Below are positions 62,195 through 64,000 of a stretch of 64,000 bases of DNA, in pieces (positions within the stretch are counted from its first letter, which is position 1; each line of letters starts with the position of its first letter). The stretch covers positions 1,867,501-1,931,500 of the forward strand of contig CM076961.1 of assembly GCA_039566865.1 (NCBI GenBank), read 5' to 3'. Source of the stretch: Aurelia coerulea. Lineage: Eukaryota > Cnidaria > Scyphozoa > Semaeostomeae > Ulmaridae. The translations under genes were made by a program, and so were the position numbers. The notes under the pieces are model-generated. The model saw only the letters and a list, made by a program, of their open reading frames with translations. It ran no database searches and was not told the origin of the DNA.

Positions 62195-63255
62195 TTCGAT
62201 ATTAGAACATGCTTACTTTCTTAACATTGCCTTTAAGAGTATAGGTTCCAAATCTTTAAAAGGCTGGTGTAAAATTGAATGACCTATTTCTTTGAACTGA
62301 ATGACTTCAAAGAAACTTTAGCTATTTCTCTATAATTCTACCGTTGGACTTTTCGGAAATTTTCGATAATTTCAGATTTCGAGTGATTTTCTTCTGTTTC
62401 AAGAATTCAAGAAAAATTTTCAAAAAAACTTAAAACCATCGTAATTTCTAAACTGTTTAACGTAACGTGACGTAACTTCGAAGAACACCATAGTTTATGA
62501 ATGCCTACAATATGGTATCAAGCAAAAGTCTGTCACTCATCTGGTTTATGATTTAGAAATTTGATGACGTCACATCCTCAAATGAGTTGAAATGTAAGAT
62601 ACGCTGTAATTTCGAAAAATATTCAAAATTTCTGGAAAGTCCAACGGTAGAATTATAGATAAGTATCTAAAGCTTCTTTCAAGTCATTAAAACAGAAGAA
62701 ATAGGTCATTGAATTTTACACCCACCTTTTTACGCCGAGAAAAAGATTTGGAACCAATGCTGCCTTTAAGCACGTATTTCGAGGATCAGGATAAGACGAG
62801 AGATCGGTCAATTCTGAGCCTGCAAACGAATAGTGTAAATTGCTCTCGTATGAGTAAACAAAGGGTCAGTTAAGTTCAGTTTAATCAATTCAGTTCAGCT
62901 TTATTTTAAATTTCTACTGCACACAAAAAATCTTTCTCAAATACATGCAATTAACTAGAATAACAAATTACAACAGATGACAAAAATAAATGACAAGATG
63001 CTAGTTGATTGTATGTATATTCGAAAAAAAATTTTAGAAAGATTTTCTGTATGTAGTGGAATTTTAAAATTAAACTGAACTGAACTAATTAAACTGAACT
63101 GAACTAACCCCTAGTTTATTCATACGGAAGCAGTTTACACTATTTGTTGCTAGGCTCAGAACTGGCCGATCTTTCAACGTAATCTTATTCTGATCCTCAA
63201 AATACATGCTTTTAGGCAATGCTAAGCAGGTAAGCATGTTCTAATATTTGGCCTT
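62195..63255. mobile_element. Large foldback repeat, carrying a nested family B MITE
   Basis: The left arm (about 62195-62237 then 62771-62900) and right arm (about 63080-63255) are inverted copies, with ATTAGAACATGCTTAC outermost and GGCTCAGAACTGGCCGATC-like blocks inside. The MITE at 62238-62761 splits the left arm. Confidence 0.65.
62238..62761. mobile_element. MITE family B copy (exact 9-bp TSD), 524 bp
   Basis: Termini AGTATAGGTTCC and GGAACCAATGCT with inverted subterminal arms. Exact duplication GCCTTTAAG at 62229-62237 and 62762-62770. Inserted into the left arm of a larger foldback repeat. Confidence 0.84.
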
Positions 63256-64000
63256 TTCGTGAACGTTTTTAGGAAATTGCTCTCCAAAGAATTTTTGTCA
63301 TCAAACATCAATTGCAAGGTTCAAAAAATGAAAAAATGTGTTTCACTATGCTCTTCAAACAATAAACAAAATTAGAAACACCTTTGTAGCAAGTTCCTTC
63401 GAAGGATCGTGCCAACTCGTACCCAAAACATTTCTGAGTGGCTATCGTGACAATATCTGTCTTCAATTTGTGCAACATCTGAGCTTTTCCAAATGTTGGA
63501 AGTTTTCGATCCTCCAACTTCCTTTGGTTTCAAGCATTTTCAACTAGCCAGCAGTATCCATGAAAATTTTGCACCAATAGCTCCCTTATATTAAATACAC
63601 TCTTGTTCATATCCTATGTACATATTTCAAGCAATTAGGGCTCAAAACCATGGCCTAACTTACAAAAATACTACTTGATTCTAAACTTTACAACACAAGA
63701 CGAAAACATTAAAATTACCAGCACATTACAGAACATCTCCTAAACTACAAGCTGTAATTTTCGTTCATGGTATTTTGTTAAAGAATGCAAAGTTCTAGAC
63801 TGTCGAAGCCGCCACTAAGAAACTAGGACTCAAAATAATTCTCTTTGGCTTCTTGACATGTTTGGCAAAGTCTTGAGAGCTGAGCTTACCGATAATATCG
63901 CAGGGCGATTTTGCTGATTTAAATCAATGTTTTCAAAAAAATTTTAGAATATATTTTGAGCTGGAAATTTCCTACCCTGTGGACACGCTTCATAAAGCTA
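63256..64000. other. Right edge, no feature recognised
   Basis: AT-rich sequence; overlapping frames on both strands at 63308-63547 show no domain or splice support. Confidence 0.4.

Overview
The window is animal (metazoan) nuclear DNA: AT-rich by eye, with spliced genes using GT-AG introns and a very dense load of short DNA transposons. Gene content (MOV10L1, an SNX5/6/32-type nexin, RNF113A, TBC1D30) with compact introns and a Penelope-like GIY-YIG remnant suggests a non-vertebrate animal. The repeat style suggests a cnidarian such as a coral or anemone. That last step is inference, not proof.

Layout. 1-17,466 (minus): the N-terminal ~790 codons of a MOV10L1-like piRNA helicase in 14 phase-compatible exons; the C-terminal helicase half lies beyond the left edge. 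17.5-21.0 kb: gene-free, with repeats and a divergent promoter zone. 21.0-30.1 kb (plus): a complete PX-BAR sorting nexin of the SNX5/6/32 group, 13 exons, 381 aa. 30.1-33.9 kb: transposons only. 33.9-35.8 kb (minus): two-exon RNF113A (331 aa, CCCH plus RING, spliceosomal). 37.3-39.0 kb (minus): a broken second RNF113 copy whose first exon is split by a perfect palindrome. 42.4-56.8 kb (minus): TBC1D30-like Rab GAP, at least 10 exons, one short exon not located. 56.8-64.0 kb: transposons, including a 2.4-kb TTAA-flanked decayed element with transposase remnants.

The genes are housekeeping or germline functions (piRNA biogenesis, endosomal sorting, splicing, Rab/ciliary regulation) and do not form an operon-like system. 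The unusual content is the mobile DNA. At least three unrelated foldback/MITE families are flanked by exact or near-exact 9-bp target duplications (Mutator-like). Other families duplicate TTAA (Kolobok-like), TA (Tc1/mariner-like) or 8 bp (hAT-like). There are several datable nestings, a tRNA-derived SINE, LINE tails, and a Penelope-like fragment followed by a hammerhead-like ribozyme motif.
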